Shown piece by piece: positions 26,590-36,245 of a DNA stretch of 64,000 nucleotides (within the stretch, counting starts at the first letter, position 1; each line of letters starts with the position of its first letter). A model generated the notes under the pieces. That model did no database searches and was not told the origin of the DNA. It saw only the letters and a program-made list of their open reading frames with translations. Position numbers and translations under genes: made by a program. The DNA lies in assembly GCF_000252995.1 (NCBI RefSeq), contig NC_015761.1, positions 3,224,001 to 3,288,000 of the forward strand, read 5' to 3'. Source of the stretch: Salmonella bongori NCTC 12419. Lineage in GTDB: Bacteria; Pseudomonadota; Gammaproteobacteria; Enterobacterales; Enterobacteriaceae.

Positions 26590-26622
26590 AGCCAAACAAA
26601 ACAGGCCCTTTTGGGCCTGTTT
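26590..26622 (-). terminator. sspB terminator
   Basis: A 10-bp perfect stem AAACAGGCCC / GGGCCTGTTT (26599-26622) with a TTTT loop directly follows the sspB stop; on the minus strand it continues TTTTGTTT. It separates sspAB from nanR. Confidence 0.85.
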
Positions 26623-26623
26623 A

Positions 26624-27121
26624 TTATTTTACCACACGCAGCGCCGGACGCCCGCCGCGCGGCGGCGGCTCATCATCAGGGCTATTATCGTCATCGTGAT
26701 CGGGCTTATCACCATCAATAACAGACATCACGGTCTCGCTTTCCGCGCCAGTGATTTTATCGTCATCATTTAAGCTGACAACGTCTTCATCATAAGCAGC
26801 TTCTGGCTCAAACATGGTACCCGCACCGTTTTCTCGCGCGTAAATCGCCAGTACCGCAGCCAACGGCACAGAAACCTGACGGGGAACACCGCCGAAGCGC
26901 GCATTAAAGCGTACTTCATCATTCGCCAGCTCCAGATTCCCCACGGCGCGCGGCGCGATATTCAGGACGATTTGCCCATCGCGCGCATATTCCATTGGGA
27001 CATGCACGCCAGGCTGCATCACATCCACCACCAGGTGCGGCGTGAGCTGGTTATCCAGCAGCCATTCATAGAAAGCGCGCAGCAGATACGGGCGACGCGG
27101 CGTCAACTGTGACAAGTCCAT
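26624..27121 (-). CDS. sspB: ClpXP protease specificity-enhancing factor SspB
   Basis: A 165-residue adaptor that brings ssrA-tagged proteins and the RseA fragment to ClpXP. The N-terminal ~110 residues form the tag-binding domain (RPYLLRAFYEWLLDN start). A long acidic, disordered linker follows and ends in the GGRPALRVVK tail that docks on ClpX. It sits 5 bp after sspA in a two-gene operon. Confidence 0.97.
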   Translation of the reverse strand: MDLSQLTPRRPYLLRAFYEWLLDNQLTPHLVVDVMQPGVHVPMEYARDGQIVLNIAPRAVGNLELANDEVRFNARFGGVPRQVSVPLAAVLAIYARENGAGTMFEPEAAYDEDVVSLNDDDKITGAESETVMSVIDGDKPDHDDDNSPDDEPPPRGGRPALRVVK

Positions 27122-27126
27122 AAAGA

Positions 27127-27765
27127 TTAACCCCGACCGAGGCGCATTTCACGTTCAGCTTCGGTTAAAGAAGCCAGGAAAGAATCACGTTCAAAGACGC
27201 GGGTCATGTAGCCTTTCAGTTCTTTCGCCCCTGCGCCGCTGAATTCGATCCCCAGCTGCGGTAAGCGCCACAACAGCGGCGCCAGGTAGCAGTCAACCAG
27301 GCTAAATTCGTCGCTCAGGAAATACGGCTTCTGACCAAATACCGGCGCAATCGCCAGTAATTCTTCACGCAGCTGTTTACGCGCAGCGTCAGCTTCGGAA
27401 GCAGACCCGTTTACGATGACGTTCATCAGCGTATACCAGTCTTTTTCAATACGGTGCATGTACAGACGGCTTTCACCGCGAGCAACCGGATAAACCGGCA
27501 TCAGCGGCGGATGAGGAAAACGCTCATCCAGATATTCCATAATGATGCGAGATTCCCACAGGGTCAGCTCACGATCCACCAGGGTCGGTACGCTCTGATT
27601 CGGGTTGAGGTCAATCAGATCCTGAGGTGGGTTATCCTTCTCCACATGCTCGATCTCAAAACTAACACCCTTTTCAGCCAGCACAATGCGGACCTGATGG
27701 CTATAGATGTCAGTAGGACCAGAAAACAGCGTCATTACCGAACGTTTGTTGGCAGCGACAGCCAT
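27127..27765 (-). CDS. sspA: Stringent starvation protein SspA
   Basis: A 212-residue RNA-polymerase-associated protein with a glutathione S-transferase fold but no GST activity. It affects stationary-phase gene expression, acid tolerance and, in Salmonella, virulence gene control. The N-terminal thioredoxin-like part has NQSVPTLVDRELTLWES; the C-terminal helical part follows. Length and sequence are essentially those of E. coli. It is first in the sspAB operon. Confidence 0.97.
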   Translation of the reverse strand: MAVAANKRSVMTLFSGPTDIYSHQVRIVLAEKGVSFEIEHVEKDNPPQDLIDLNPNQSVPTLVDRELTLWESRIIMEYLDERFPHPPLMPVYPVARGESRLYMHRIEKDWYTLMNVIVNGSASEADAARKQLREELLAIAPVFGQKPYFLSDEFSLVDCYLAPLLWRLPQLGIEFSGAGAKELKGYMTRVFERDSFLASLTEAEREMRLGRG

Positions 27766-28019
27766 GAAAACCTCCAGGTATATTCAGAATTTTTACTGCT
27801 ACCAGCCACAACGTGACCAGCCAGATGTTATATCACCCAGGACGAAAAACGTCACTATCGCTCAAAAACGAGACAAAAAATGAACATTCCCCGCTATTTG
27901 GGCAGAAAATTGGATGATAGTTTACCAGATTTTGTGACCTTTGTGGTGAGTCGATTCTGGAATTGGGGAAAAAGAGGTAACTATTCGCATTTCTCCATGC
28001 CAGATAACGGTATTACCCA
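27766..28019 (-). promoter_or_regulatory. sspA upstream region
   Basis: The 314-bp gap between sspA and rpsI holds the rpsI terminator at its far end and otherwise an AT-rich stretch expected to contain the sspA promoter. I could not choose a specific -10/-35 pair. No gene is visible. Confidence 0.45.
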
Positions 28020-28048
28020 TAAAAAAACCCGCCGAAGCGGGTTTTTTC
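28020..28048 (-). terminator. rplM-rpsI operon terminator
   Basis: AAAACCCGC (28024-28032), loop CGAA and GCGGGTTTT (28037-28045), flanked by A and T runs on both sides, form a strong intrinsic terminator about 35 bp after rpsI. Confidence 0.92.
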
Positions 28049-28079
28049 GATAATGGTTGTCTGCGTGAGCAGAAGCCCA

Positions 28080-28475
<396 letters not shown>

Positions 28476-28487
28476 CTATAATCCCGA

Positions 28488-28916
28488 TTAGATGTCAAGA
28501 ACTTGCGGTTGCTGTGCCGCGTGGTTGTGCTCGTTGCCAGCGTAAACTTTCAGTTTACGGAACATAGCACGACCCAGCGGGCCTTTTGGCAGCATGCCTT
28601 TAACCGCGATTTCAATCACACGCTCAGGACGGCGGGCAATCATCTCTTCAAAGGTCGCTTGTTTGATACCACCGATGTGGCCGGTGTGGTGATAATACAC
28701 TTTGTCAGTACGCTTGTTGCCGGTTACAGCAACTTTGTCAGCGTTCAGAACGATGATGTAATCACCAGTATCGACGTGCGGAGTGTATTCCGCTTTGTGC
28801 TTACCGCGCAGGCGCAGAGCCAGTTCAGTAGCCAGACGGCCCAGAGTTTTACCGGTCGCGTCAACAACATACCAGTCGCGTTTTACGGTTTCTGGTTTAG
28901 CTGTAAAAGTTTTCAT
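28488..28916 (-). CDS. rplM: 50S ribosomal protein L13
   Basis: A 142-residue early-assembly 23S rRNA-binding protein. The start is set at MKTFTAKPETVKRDW (28916); an in-frame ATG at 28931 adds five residues not present in the family. Motif GMLPKGPLGR is visible. In E. coli L13 represses its own operon by binding the mRNA leader, and the ~300-bp upstream gap leaves room for the same. Confidence 0.97.
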   Translation of the reverse strand: MKTFTAKPETVKRDWYVVDATGKTLGRLATELALRLRGKHKAEYTPHVDTGDYIIVLNADKVAVTGNKRTDKVYYHHTGHIGGIKQATFEEMIARRPERVIEIAVKGMLPKGPLGRAMFRKLKVYAGNEHNHAAQQPQVLDI

Positions 28917-29220
28917 TAAAAGCTTACCCAAATAAATAAGTTACACGTTGGTGAACACCCAAACGTTTAAATAGTTGAGGTTCACACGACAAAGTCCGGT
29001 AAACCTACCCCCTCGGATATGTTTCGCCGGCACAGAGAAAGTTTGGGAAAAAACTCTCTTGTAACGTGGGGTCGCAGGATTATAGAGAAGTCCAGGTCAA
29101 AGATCGACCCCTTTTTGTGATTTACCGCGGGTTTTATGCAGGCCATGTTTATTATCGGCCGGGTAAAGTTGCCGGCATAATCAGCGAGCCGCACACAGTA
29201 CAAAGCACGCCTTATTCGGC
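28917..29220 (-). promoter_or_regulatory. rplM upstream region with REP-like fragment
   Basis: A 304-bp gap holding the rplM leader and presumably its promoter. At the far end, CGCCTTATTCGGCCTAC (29209-29225) resembles half a REP element and runs into the zapE stop codon. No gene is seen. Confidence 0.45.
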
Positions 29221-30345
29221 CTACGGCATATGCTCCCGTTTGAGGTACTCCTCGCTCTGCATCTCCTGCAGGCGCGACAGACAGCGCTGAAATTCAAACC
29301 TGAGCCGCTCTCCCTGATAAATCTGGTATAACGGCGCGGCAGCGCTCACTACCAGCTTAACGTGGCGCTCGTAAAACTCATCTACCAGCGCAATAAAGCG
29401 GCGCGCTTCGTTCTCCATCTGCGGCGTCATGACTGGCACCTCAAGCAATAGAACCGTATGAAATAGCCTTGAGAGCGCAATATAATCGTGCTGGCTGCGG
29501 GCCTCTATGCACAGAGTGGCGAAAGAGACCGCCAGCGTCTGGTTTTCAACACCCAGTGTTGCTAAGGGACGATGATTGATTTCCAGAATGGGAGCATGTT
29601 CCCGCGTAGCGCCAGCTAACGCCAGCCAAAGTTTATCCATTTGCCGCCGGGTTTGGTCATCAAGCGGCGTCAGCCATAAGTGGGCCTGGGTCAGCGTGCG
29701 CAACCGGTAATCAATGCCGGCGTCCACGTTCATAATGTCACAGTGTTGCTTGATGGCATCAATAGCGGGTAAGAAGCGGGCGCGTTGCAAACCGTTGCGG
29801 TAGAGTTCATCCGGTGGAATATTTGACGTCGCCACCAGCGTAAGGCCGCGAGCGAATAGCGCTTTCATTAAGCCGCCAAGCAGCATGGCGTCGGTAATAT
29901 CAGAGACGAAAAACTCATCGAAACACAGTATGTCCGTCTCGGCTTTAAATCTGTCGGCAATAACGTCCAACGGATCACTCTGCCCCTGTAGCGCAGTAAG
30001 TTCCTCATGTACGCGCAGCATAAAACGATGGAAATGCAGGCGTAGTTTTCGCTCTCCCGGCAAGCTATGGTAAAAGAGATCCATTAGCCAGGTTTTGCCG
30101 CGACCAACACCGCCCCACATATATAGCCCGCGAACCGGTATTTGCGCGTCAGGTTCATTTTTGCCTAATAATTTCCCCAGGCGTGCTATCAGGCCGCCGG
30201 GCGACGTGACTGGCGTTTTTTTAGCGATAAGTTCTTGATAAATGGCTTCCAGACGGTTGACCGCCTCTTTCTGTACGTCGTCAGGCTGATGCGTGCCTTC
30301 GTTGAGAGCCTGAAGATAACACGATGTAGGGGAAAGGCTTTGCAT
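29221..30345 (-). CDS. zapE: Cell division ATPase ZapE
   Basis: A 374-residue AFG1-like P-loop ATPase (formerly YhcM) that joins the Z-ring late in division and affects FtsZ bundling. Walker A is GGVGRGKTWLMD; Walker B is ILCFDEFFVSD; then ATSNIPPDELY fits sensor 1. I start at MQSLSPTS (30345) as in E. coli; an in-frame ATG at 30384 would add 13 residues (MTAHRFSRNNNNI) and cannot be fully excluded because AAGGAAT is far from 30345. Confidence 0.93.
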   Translation of the reverse strand: MQSLSPTSCYLQALNEGTHQPDDVQKEAVNRLEAIYQELIAKKTPVTSPGGLIARLGKLLGKNEPDAQIPVRGLYMWGGVGRGKTWLMDLFYHSLPGERKLRLHFHRFMLRVHEELTALQGQSDPLDVIADRFKAETDILCFDEFFVSDITDAMLLGGLMKALFARGLTLVATSNIPPDELYRNGLQRARFLPAIDAIKQHCDIMNVDAGIDYRLRTLTQAHLWLTPLDDQTRRQMDKLWLALAGATREHAPILEINHRPLATLGVENQTLAVSFATLCIEARSQHDYIALSRLFHTVLLLEVPVMTPQMENEARRFIALVDEFYERHVKLVVSAAAPLYQIYQGERLRFEFQRCLSRLQEMQSEEYLKREHMP

Positions 30346-30537
30346 AATGTTATTGTTATTCCTTGAAAATCGATGTGCCGTCATTCACGGCTGACGAAAA
30401 AAAGGCCGTTCTACACTACGCGATATGCTGTCGGGATTCCACTTCTACGGAATTAGCGGTTATAGTGGCATAATCAGGCGCGGGCATGGAGCCTGGAGCC
30501 AACACCCTACGGAAACATAAGACAACGGGAGATGTTC

Positions 30538-30936
30538 ATGACCTGGGAATATGCGCTAATTGGATTAGTCGTCGGTATCATCATCGGTGCCGTGGCCATG
30601 CGTTTTGGTAATCGTAAATTACGTCAACAGCAGGCATTGCAGTACGAACTGGAAAAAAACAAAGCTGAGCTGGAAGAGTACCGTGAAGAGCTGGTTAGCC
30701 ACTTTGCCCGCAGCGCGGAATTGCTGGATACCATGGCGCATGATTACCGCCAGTTGTACCAGCATATGGCGAAAAGCTCCAGCAGCCTGCTGCCGGAAAT
30801 GTCCGCGGAATCGAATCCGTTCCGCAACCGCCTGGCGGAGTCGGAAGCGAGCAACGATCAGGCGCCGGTGCAAATGCCGCGTGACTATTCTGAAGGCGCG
30901 TCCGGCCTGTTGCGCAGCGGTGCAAAACGCGATTAA
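30538..30936 (+). CDS. zapG: Z-ring associated protein ZapG (YhcB)
   Basis: A 132-residue inner-membrane protein (DUF1043) with one N-terminal helix (about residues 3-22, EYALIGLVVGIIIGAVAMRF), a coiled coil (about 30-80) and a disordered C-terminus. It links division, peptidoglycan and phospholipid synthesis. The start is ATG 30538 with GGGAGA upstream; an in-frame ATG at 30532 adds two residues. It is divergent from zapE. Confidence 0.95.
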   Translation: MTWEYALIGLVVGIIIGAVAMRFGNRKLRQQQALQYELEKNKAELEEYREELVSHFARSAELLDTMAHDYRQLYQHMAKSSSSLLPEMSAESNPFRNRLAESEASNDQAPVQMPRDYSEGASGLLRSGAKRD

Positions 30937-31091
30937 TCGCGTACTGTTAAGAAATTTAACGGGCGCATCGCTTGCGCCCCTCTCTATCTTTCCTGTCCCA
31001 GCTATTATCATTGTTACCAGGCTGAAAATTCAATAACATCAAACCGTTTTGAATCGTCTATCCGTTCATTCAAGGTACGAGAGCAGCATCC

Positions 31092-32459
31092 ATGAAAAAA
31101 CACACCCAGCTGTTGAGTGCATTAGCGTTAAGTGTCGGGTTAACTCTTTCGGCGCCCTTTCCAGCCCTTGCATCGATACCAGGCCAGGTGCCGGGTCAGG
31201 CGGCGCTGCCAAGCCTTGCCCCTATGCTGGAGAAAGTGCTGCCTGCTGTCGTCAGCGTGAAAGTCGAGGGAACCGCCGCGCAGAGCCAAAAGGTGCCGGA
31301 GGAGTTTAAAAAGTTCTTTGGCGAGGAGCTGCCCGACCAACCATCTCAGCCGTTTGAAGGACTCGGTTCCGGCGTGATTATTGATGCTGCGAAAGGTTAT
31401 GTATTAACCAATAATCATGTCATTAATCAGGCGCAGAAGATCAGCATCCAGCTCAATGACGGACGTGAATTTGATGCGAAGCTGATCGGCGGCGACGACC
31501 AGAGCGATATCGCCCTGCTACAAATGCAGAATCCCAGCCAGTTAACGCAAATTGCGATTGCCGATTCCGACAAACTCCGCGTCGGTGATTTCGCCGTCGC
31601 CGTCGGTAACCCGTTTGGCCTGGGGCAAACCGCTACCTCCGGGATTATTTCAGCGTTGGGACGCAGCGGGCTGAATCTGGAGGGGCTTGAGAACTTTATT
31701 CAAACCGACGCCTCGATTAACCGTGGTAACTCCGGTGGCGCTCTGCTTAACCTGAACGGCGAACTGATCGGAATTAACACCGCCATCCTCGCACCTGGGG
31801 GAGGAAGCATCGGTATCGGTTTTGCTATTCCTTCCAATATGGCGCAGACGCTGGCGCAGCAGTTAATACAATTTGGTGAAATCAAACGCGGATTGCTGGG
31901 AATTAAAGGCACTGAAATGACCGCTGATATCGCTAAGGCGTTCAAATTGAACGTTCAGCGCGGGGCTTTTGTCAGCGAGGTATTACCACATTCAGGTTCG
32001 GCGAAAGCTGGTGTGAAATCCGGAGACGTGATTATCAGTCTTAATGGTAAGCCGCTGAACAGTTTTGCTGAACTGCGCTCACGTATCGCCACCACCGAAC
32101 CCGGTACGAAAGTAAAACTGGGTCTGCTACGCGATGGCAAGCCGCTGGAGGTGGAAGTGACGCTGGATTCCAATACATCTTCTTCCGCCAGCGCTGAGAT
32201 GATCGCCCCTGCGTTGCAGGGCGCGACGCTGAGCGATGGGCAACTGAAAGACGGAACAAAAGGCGTAAAAATTGATAATGTCGAAAAAAGTAGCCCCGCC
32301 GCTCAGGCCGGTTTACAAAAAGATGATGTTATCATTGGCGTTAACCGCGATCGTATCCGCTCTATCGCCGAGATGCGCAAAGTGATGGCGACGAAACCGT
32401 CTATTATCGCTCTCCAGGTAGTACGTGGTAACGAGAACATTTATCTATTGCTGCGCTAG
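31092..32459 (+). CDS. degQ: Periplasmic serine endoprotease DegQ
   Basis: A 455-residue HtrA-family protease/chaperone of the periplasm. A 27-residue signal peptide (cleavage after FPALA) precedes the trypsin-like domain, with His in TNNHV (about 109), Asp in SDIALL (about 139) and Ser in RGNSGGAL (about 214). Two PDZ domains follow (about 260-350 and 365-450). degS follows after 92 bp on the same strand, as in E. coli. Confidence 0.97.
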   Translation: MKKHTQLLSALALSVGLTLSAPFPALASIPGQVPGQAALPSLAPMLEKVLPAVVSVKVEGTAAQSQKVPEEFKKFFGEELPDQPSQPFEGLGSGVIIDAAKGYVLTNNHVINQAQKISIQLNDGREFDAKLIGGDDQSDIALLQMQNPSQLTQIAIADSDKLRVGDFAVAVGNPFGLGQTATSGIISALGRSGLNLEGLENFIQTDASINRGNSGGALLNLNGELIGINTAILAPGGGSIGIGFAIPSNMAQTLAQQLIQFGEIKRGLLGIKGTEMTADIAKAFKLNVQRGAFVSEVLPHSGSAKAGVKSGDVIISLNGKPLNSFAELRSRIATTEPGTKVKLGLLRDGKPLEVEVTLDSNTSSSASAEMIAPALQGATLSDGQLKDGTKGVKIDNVEKSSPAAQAGLQKDDVIIGVNRDRIRSIAEMRKVMATKPSIIALQVVRGNENIYLLLR

Positions 32460-32551
32460 TCCTGTCTTAAACCGGGCATCAGCCTCCAATGTGATGTCCG
32501 GTTAACTCATGGTATGCTGCTGCCGTTCCCTTTTTTAACGATGCCTCCATC

Positions 32552-33619
32552 ATGTTTGTGAAGCTCTTACGTTCGGTCGCAATAGGTTTAATTGTCGGCG
32601 CTATTTTGCTGGTCGCCATGCCTTCTTTGCGTAAAATTAATCCTATCGCCGTCCCGCAATTCGACAGTACCGATGAAACGCCAGCCAGCTATAATTTTGC
32701 GGTTCGCCGCGCCGCGCCTGCCGTCGTCAATGTCTATAACCGCAGTATGAACAGTACCGCACATAATCAGCTGGAGATCCGTACGCTGGGCTCCGGTGTA
32801 ATAATGGATCAGCGCGGTTATATCATTACCAACAAACACGTTATCAACGATGCCGATCAGATTATCGTCGCGCTACAGGACGGTCGCGTGTTTGAAGCGC
32901 TACTGGTTGGCTCCGATTCGCTCACCGACCTGGCGGTACTGAAAATCAACGCTACCGGCGGGCTGCCTACGATCCCGATTAATACAAAACGCACACCGCA
33001 TATTGGCGACGTCGTGTTGGCTATCGGTAACCCCTATAATCTGGGACAAACCATCACCCAGGGGATTATCAGCGCAACGGGCCGTATCGGACTGAACCCG
33101 ACGGGGCGACAGAATTTTCTTCAGACCGACGCCTCGATTAACCACGGTAATTCCGGCGGCGCGTTGGTGAACTCGTTAGGCGAGCTGATGGGGATCAACA
33201 CCCTCTCTTTTGATAAAAGTAACGATGGCGAAACGCCGGAAGGCATCGGTTTTGCGATCCCTTTCCAACTGGCCACCAAAATTATGGACAAGCTGATCCG
33301 CGATGGCCGAGTGATACGCGGTTATATCGGTATTGGCGGACGGGAAATCGCGCCGTTACACGCCCAGGGCAGCGGCATGGACCCGATTCAGGGCATTGTG
33401 GTTAATGAAGTGACGCCCAACGGCCCCGCCGCGCTTGCTGGTATTCAGGTTAATGATCTCATTATTTCGGTCAATAACAAACCGGCCGTATCCGCGCTGG
33501 AGACGATGGATCAGGTGGCAGAAATCCGTCCAGGTTCCGTTATTCCGGTCGTTGTCATGCGTGATGATAAACAGCTCACGCTACAGGTGACGGTACAGGA
33601 ATACCCGGCAACCAATTGA
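32552..33619 (+). CDS. degS: Site-1 anti-sigma-E protease DegS
   Basis: A 355-residue membrane-anchored HtrA protease that starts RseA cleavage when its PDZ domain binds misfolded outer-membrane-protein C-termini. One N-terminal helix (about 5-26) anchors it. Triad: His in TNKHV (about 96), Asp in SLTDLAV (about 126), Ser in HGNSGGAL (about 201). A single PDZ domain follows. A strong terminator shared with mdh lies downstream. Confidence 0.97.
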   Translation: MFVKLLRSVAIGLIVGAILLVAMPSLRKINPIAVPQFDSTDETPASYNFAVRRAAPAVVNVYNRSMNSTAHNQLEIRTLGSGVIMDQRGYIITNKHVINDADQIIVALQDGRVFEALLVGSDSLTDLAVLKINATGGLPTIPINTKRTPHIGDVVLAIGNPYNLGQTITQGIISATGRIGLNPTGRQNFLQTDASINHGNSGGALVNSLGELMGINTLSFDKSNDGETPEGIGFAIPFQLATKIMDKLIRDGRVIRGYIGIGGREIAPLHAQGSGMDPIQGIVVNEVTPNGPAALAGIQVNDLIISVNNKPAVSALETMDQVAEIRPGSVIPVVVMRDDKQLTLQVTVQEYPATN

Positions 33620-33648
33620 TATTATTTGTGTCATTATCAGGCGGACAT

Positions 33649-33678
33649 AAAAAAACCGGAGCCAACTCCGGTTTTTTT
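33649..33678. terminator. Bidirectional degS/mdh terminator
   Basis: AAAAAACCGGAG (33650-33661), loop CCAA and CTCCGGTTTTTT (33666-33677), with A and T runs that serve both convergent genes. Confidence 0.93.
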
Positions 33679-33694
33679 AATAGCAGCGCATGGC

Positions 33695-34633
33695 TTACTT
33701 CGTAACGAATTCTTCGCCAAGCGTAATGTCTTTCTTCAGCGTATCCAGCATACCTTCCAGCGAGCGCTGTTCAAAAGCGCTCAGAGTGCCAATGGATTTA
33801 CGCTCTTCCACGCCGTTTTTACCCAGCAGCAAAGGCTGAGAGAAGAAGCGGGCATACTGGCCGTCGCCTTCCACATAGGCGCATTCCACCACGCCTTTTT
33901 CACCCTGCAATGCACGTACCAGAGAAAGGCCGAAACGCGCTGCAGCCTGGCCCATTGAAAGGGTTGCCGATCCGCCGCCAGCTTTCGCCTCAACAACTTC
34001 AGTACCGGCGTTCTGAATACGCTTCGTCAGTTCAGCCGCTTCTTGTTCGCTAAAGCTTACGCCTGGAATCTGCGACAACAGCGGCAGAATGGTCACGCCA
34101 GAGTGCCCGCCGATCACCGATACTTCAACTTCCGTAGGCAGCTTACCTTTCAGCTCAGCAACAAACGTGTTCGAGCGAATGATATCCAGCGTGGTAACGC
34201 CAAACAGTTTGTTTTTATCGTAAACACCCGCTTTTTTCAGCACTTCCGCGGCAATAGCGACTGTCGTATTCACCGGGTTGGTGATAATGCCCACACAGGC
34301 TTTCGGGCAGGTTTTAGCGATCTGCTGTACCAGATTTTTTACGATCCCGGCGTTAACGTTAAACAGATCGGAACGGTCCATACCCGGTTTGCGCGCCACG
34401 CCCGCAGAAATCAATACTACGTCAGCGCCTTCAAGCGCCGGGGTTGCATCTTCGCCGGAGAAACCTTTAATTTTTACAGCGGTGGGGATATGGCTCAAAT
34501 CAACGGCCACACCGGGAGTCACTGGAGCGATGTCGTACAGGGAGAGTTCTGAACCTGAAGGCAGTTGGTTTTTTAACAGTAATGCCAGCGCCTGACCGAT
34601 ACCACCAGCAGCGCCGAGGACTGCAACTTTCAT
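33695..34633 (-). CDS. mdh: Malate dehydrogenase
   Basis: A 312-residue NAD-dependent TCA-cycle enzyme interconverting malate and oxaloacetate. Visible: NAD-binding VLGAAGGIGQA at the N-terminus, substrate-binding RKPGMDRSDL loop, NPVNTT, and the catalytic His in VIGGHSGVT. Length equals E. coli Mdh. It is transcribed away from argR. Confidence 0.98.
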   Translation of the reverse strand: MKVAVLGAAGGIGQALALLLKNQLPSGSELSLYDIAPVTPGVAVDLSHIPTAVKIKGFSGEDATPALEGADVVLISAGVARKPGMDRSDLFNVNAGIVKNLVQQIAKTCPKACVGIITNPVNTTVAIAAEVLKKAGVYDKNKLFGVTTLDIIRSNTFVAELKGKLPTEVEVSVIGGHSGVTILPLLSQIPGVSFSEQEAAELTKRIQNAGTEVVEAKAGGGSATLSMGQAAARFGLSLVRALQGEKGVVECAYVEGDGQYARFFSQPLLLGKNGVEERKSIGTLSAFEQRSLEGMLDTLKKDITLGEEFVTK

Positions 34634-35047
34634 CCTAAACTCCTTATTATATGATTAACTAAGTGTCTGTTGCTCCGCGGCGGCGACCTTAATTCACAAA
34701 TTCAATGATTACAATCCCCACGCGTCAAGAATGCGGAGTCGCGCGATTTTGGCTTTTATGCATTTAATTTGCGTAATCCGGATCGATAGCAGCCTGCGAG
34801 CAACGTTCCTACAGGTGGTGACAATATACCCTACCGCCCCCTCAAAACAACATCATTTTGATAACAATTAATTTACTTTTAATCTTATTTGCGAGGCGTG
34901 ACACAGGCATGTTTCTTGATAACGAAATTTGATAAAATTCCGCTCTTTCATAACATTATTTCAGCCTTAAACAAGGCAGACTGTTTGCATAAAAATTCAT
35001 CTGTATGCACAATAATGTTGTTTCTACCGCCATATTACGGGTGACTT
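34634..35047. promoter_or_regulatory. mdh-argR divergent regulatory region with ARG boxes
   Basis: A 414-bp divergent region. Just before argR, TGCATAAAAATTCATC and TGTATGCACAATAATG (34986-35017) look like a tandem pair of ARG boxes, the site of ArgR autorepression in E. coli; TAAAATT near 34933 may be part of an argR promoter. The rest is AT-rich and should hold the mdh promoter with ArcA/CRP control, which I cannot place. Confidence 0.7.
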
Positions 35048-35518
35048 ATGCGAAGCTCGGCTAAACAAGAAGAACTAGTAAGGGCGTTTAAAGCGCTCCT
35101 CAAAGAAGAAAAATTCAGCTCACAGGGCGAAATCGTCCTCGCATTGCAGGATCAGGGCTTTGAAAATATCAATCAGTCCAAGGTCTCACGCATGTTGACT
35201 AAGTTCGGTGCGGTGCGAACCCGCAACGCAAAAATGGAGATGGTGTATTGTCTTCCAGCTGAACTGGGCGTCCCGACCACATCCAGTCCGTTGAAAAATC
35301 TGGTACTGGATATCGACTATAACGATGCCGTCGTGGTAATTCATACCAGCCCTGGCGCAGCGCAACTCATTGCGCGCCTGCTGGATTCGTTGGGGAAAGC
35401 GGAAGGTATTCTCGGCACGATTGCCGGTGATGATACGATCTTCACTACGCCTGCCAGCGGCTTTTCCGTAAAAGATCTCTACGAAGCCATTCTGGAGCTC
35501 TTTGAGCAAGAGCTTTAG
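35048..35518 (+). CDS. argR: Arginine repressor ArgR
   Basis: A 156-residue hexameric regulator that represses arginine synthesis with L-arginine as corepressor and also serves in cer-type recombination. The N-terminal winged helix contains INQSKVSRMLTKFGAVRTRN; the C-terminal arginine-binding/oligomerisation domain has HTSPGAAQLIARLLD and GTIAGDDTIF. ARG boxes precede it. Confidence 0.98.
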   Translation: MRSSAKQEELVRAFKALLKEEKFSSQGEIVLALQDQGFENINQSKVSRMLTKFGAVRTRNAKMEMVYCLPAELGVPTTSSPLKNLVLDIDYNDAVVVIHTSPGAAQLIARLLDSLGKAEGILGTIAGDDTIFTTPASGFSVKDLYEAILELFEQEL

Positions 35519-35526
35519 TTCTCCCC

Positions 35527-35556
35527 CCTCCGTCGTTGTACGGCGGAGGCATTTTT
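35527..35556 (+). terminator. argR terminator
   Basis: A CCTCCG...CGGAGG stem with an extended inner CG pair, followed by CATTTTT, lies 9 bp after the argR stop. Confidence 0.8.
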
Positions 35557-35879
35557 CCCTTTCTCCGGTCTGTTGTTCCTCACGACTGTCATTTGGTAAA
35601 CCACGCCCTTAAACATTTACCACATGAATACAAAATCCAAAAAACGCACAAAATGCTAAATTTTTTATACACCTGATTTTATTTGATTTTTTATTGAAGA
35701 GCGGCAAAAGACAGCAGTTTTAATTCCATATCATTATAAAAAATAAGCCGTTTAATCTTTAAGGAAACATGAAACAATTAGCGTGGTATTAATTTATGGT
35801 GTGATTAGTGTATACTTAATTTTGTGATGAGGGTCACGAAAAGAAGACCCCAGTAAAGGAATTCGACGAGGTAAAAATC
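35557..35879 (+). promoter_or_regulatory. AT-rich upstream region of yhcN
   Basis: About 320 bp of AT-rich sequence without a gene. TATACTTAAT near 35811-35820 could be the -10 of the yhcN promoter. A TGTGATGAGGGTCACG segment (35823-35838) is a loosely CRP-like inverted motif. Assignments are tentative. Confidence 0.4.
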
Positions 35880-36143
35880 ATGAAAATCAAAACCACTGTT
35901 ACAACATTAAGTATTCTGTCCGTTCTCTCTTTTGGCGCTTTCGCCGCAGAACCTATCAGCGCAGAACAAGCGCAAAACCGCGAAGCGATCGGCTCTGTTT
36001 CGGTCAGCGCTATTGGCTCATCGCCTATGGATATGAATGCCATGCTGAGCAAAAAAGCAGATGAACAAGGCGCAACGGCCTATCACATTACCGAAGCGCG
36101 TAGCGGCAGCAACTGGCACGCCACTGCCGAACTGTATAAATAA
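35880..36143 (+). CDS. yhcN: YhcN, YdgH/BhsA/McbA-like stress protein
   Basis: An 87-residue secreted protein with a signal peptide cut after FGAFA and a DUF1471 domain containing NREAIGSVSVS and the C-terminal SNWHATAELYK. E. coli YhcN is induced by acid and peroxide stress. It closely matches the E. coli protein and is the first of two adjacent paralogues. Confidence 0.95.
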   Translation: MKIKTTVTTLSILSVLSFGAFAAEPISAEQAQNREAIGSVSVSAIGSSPMDMNAMLSKKADEQGATAYHITEARSGSNWHATAELYK

Positions 36144-36245
36144 AATTCACCTGCATCGCATATAACCGGTCATTACTTCGCGGAGATATCGCATAAGAAA
36201 AGCCCTTTAATTCACGGAGTTGACCGTATAAAGGAATAAAAGTCT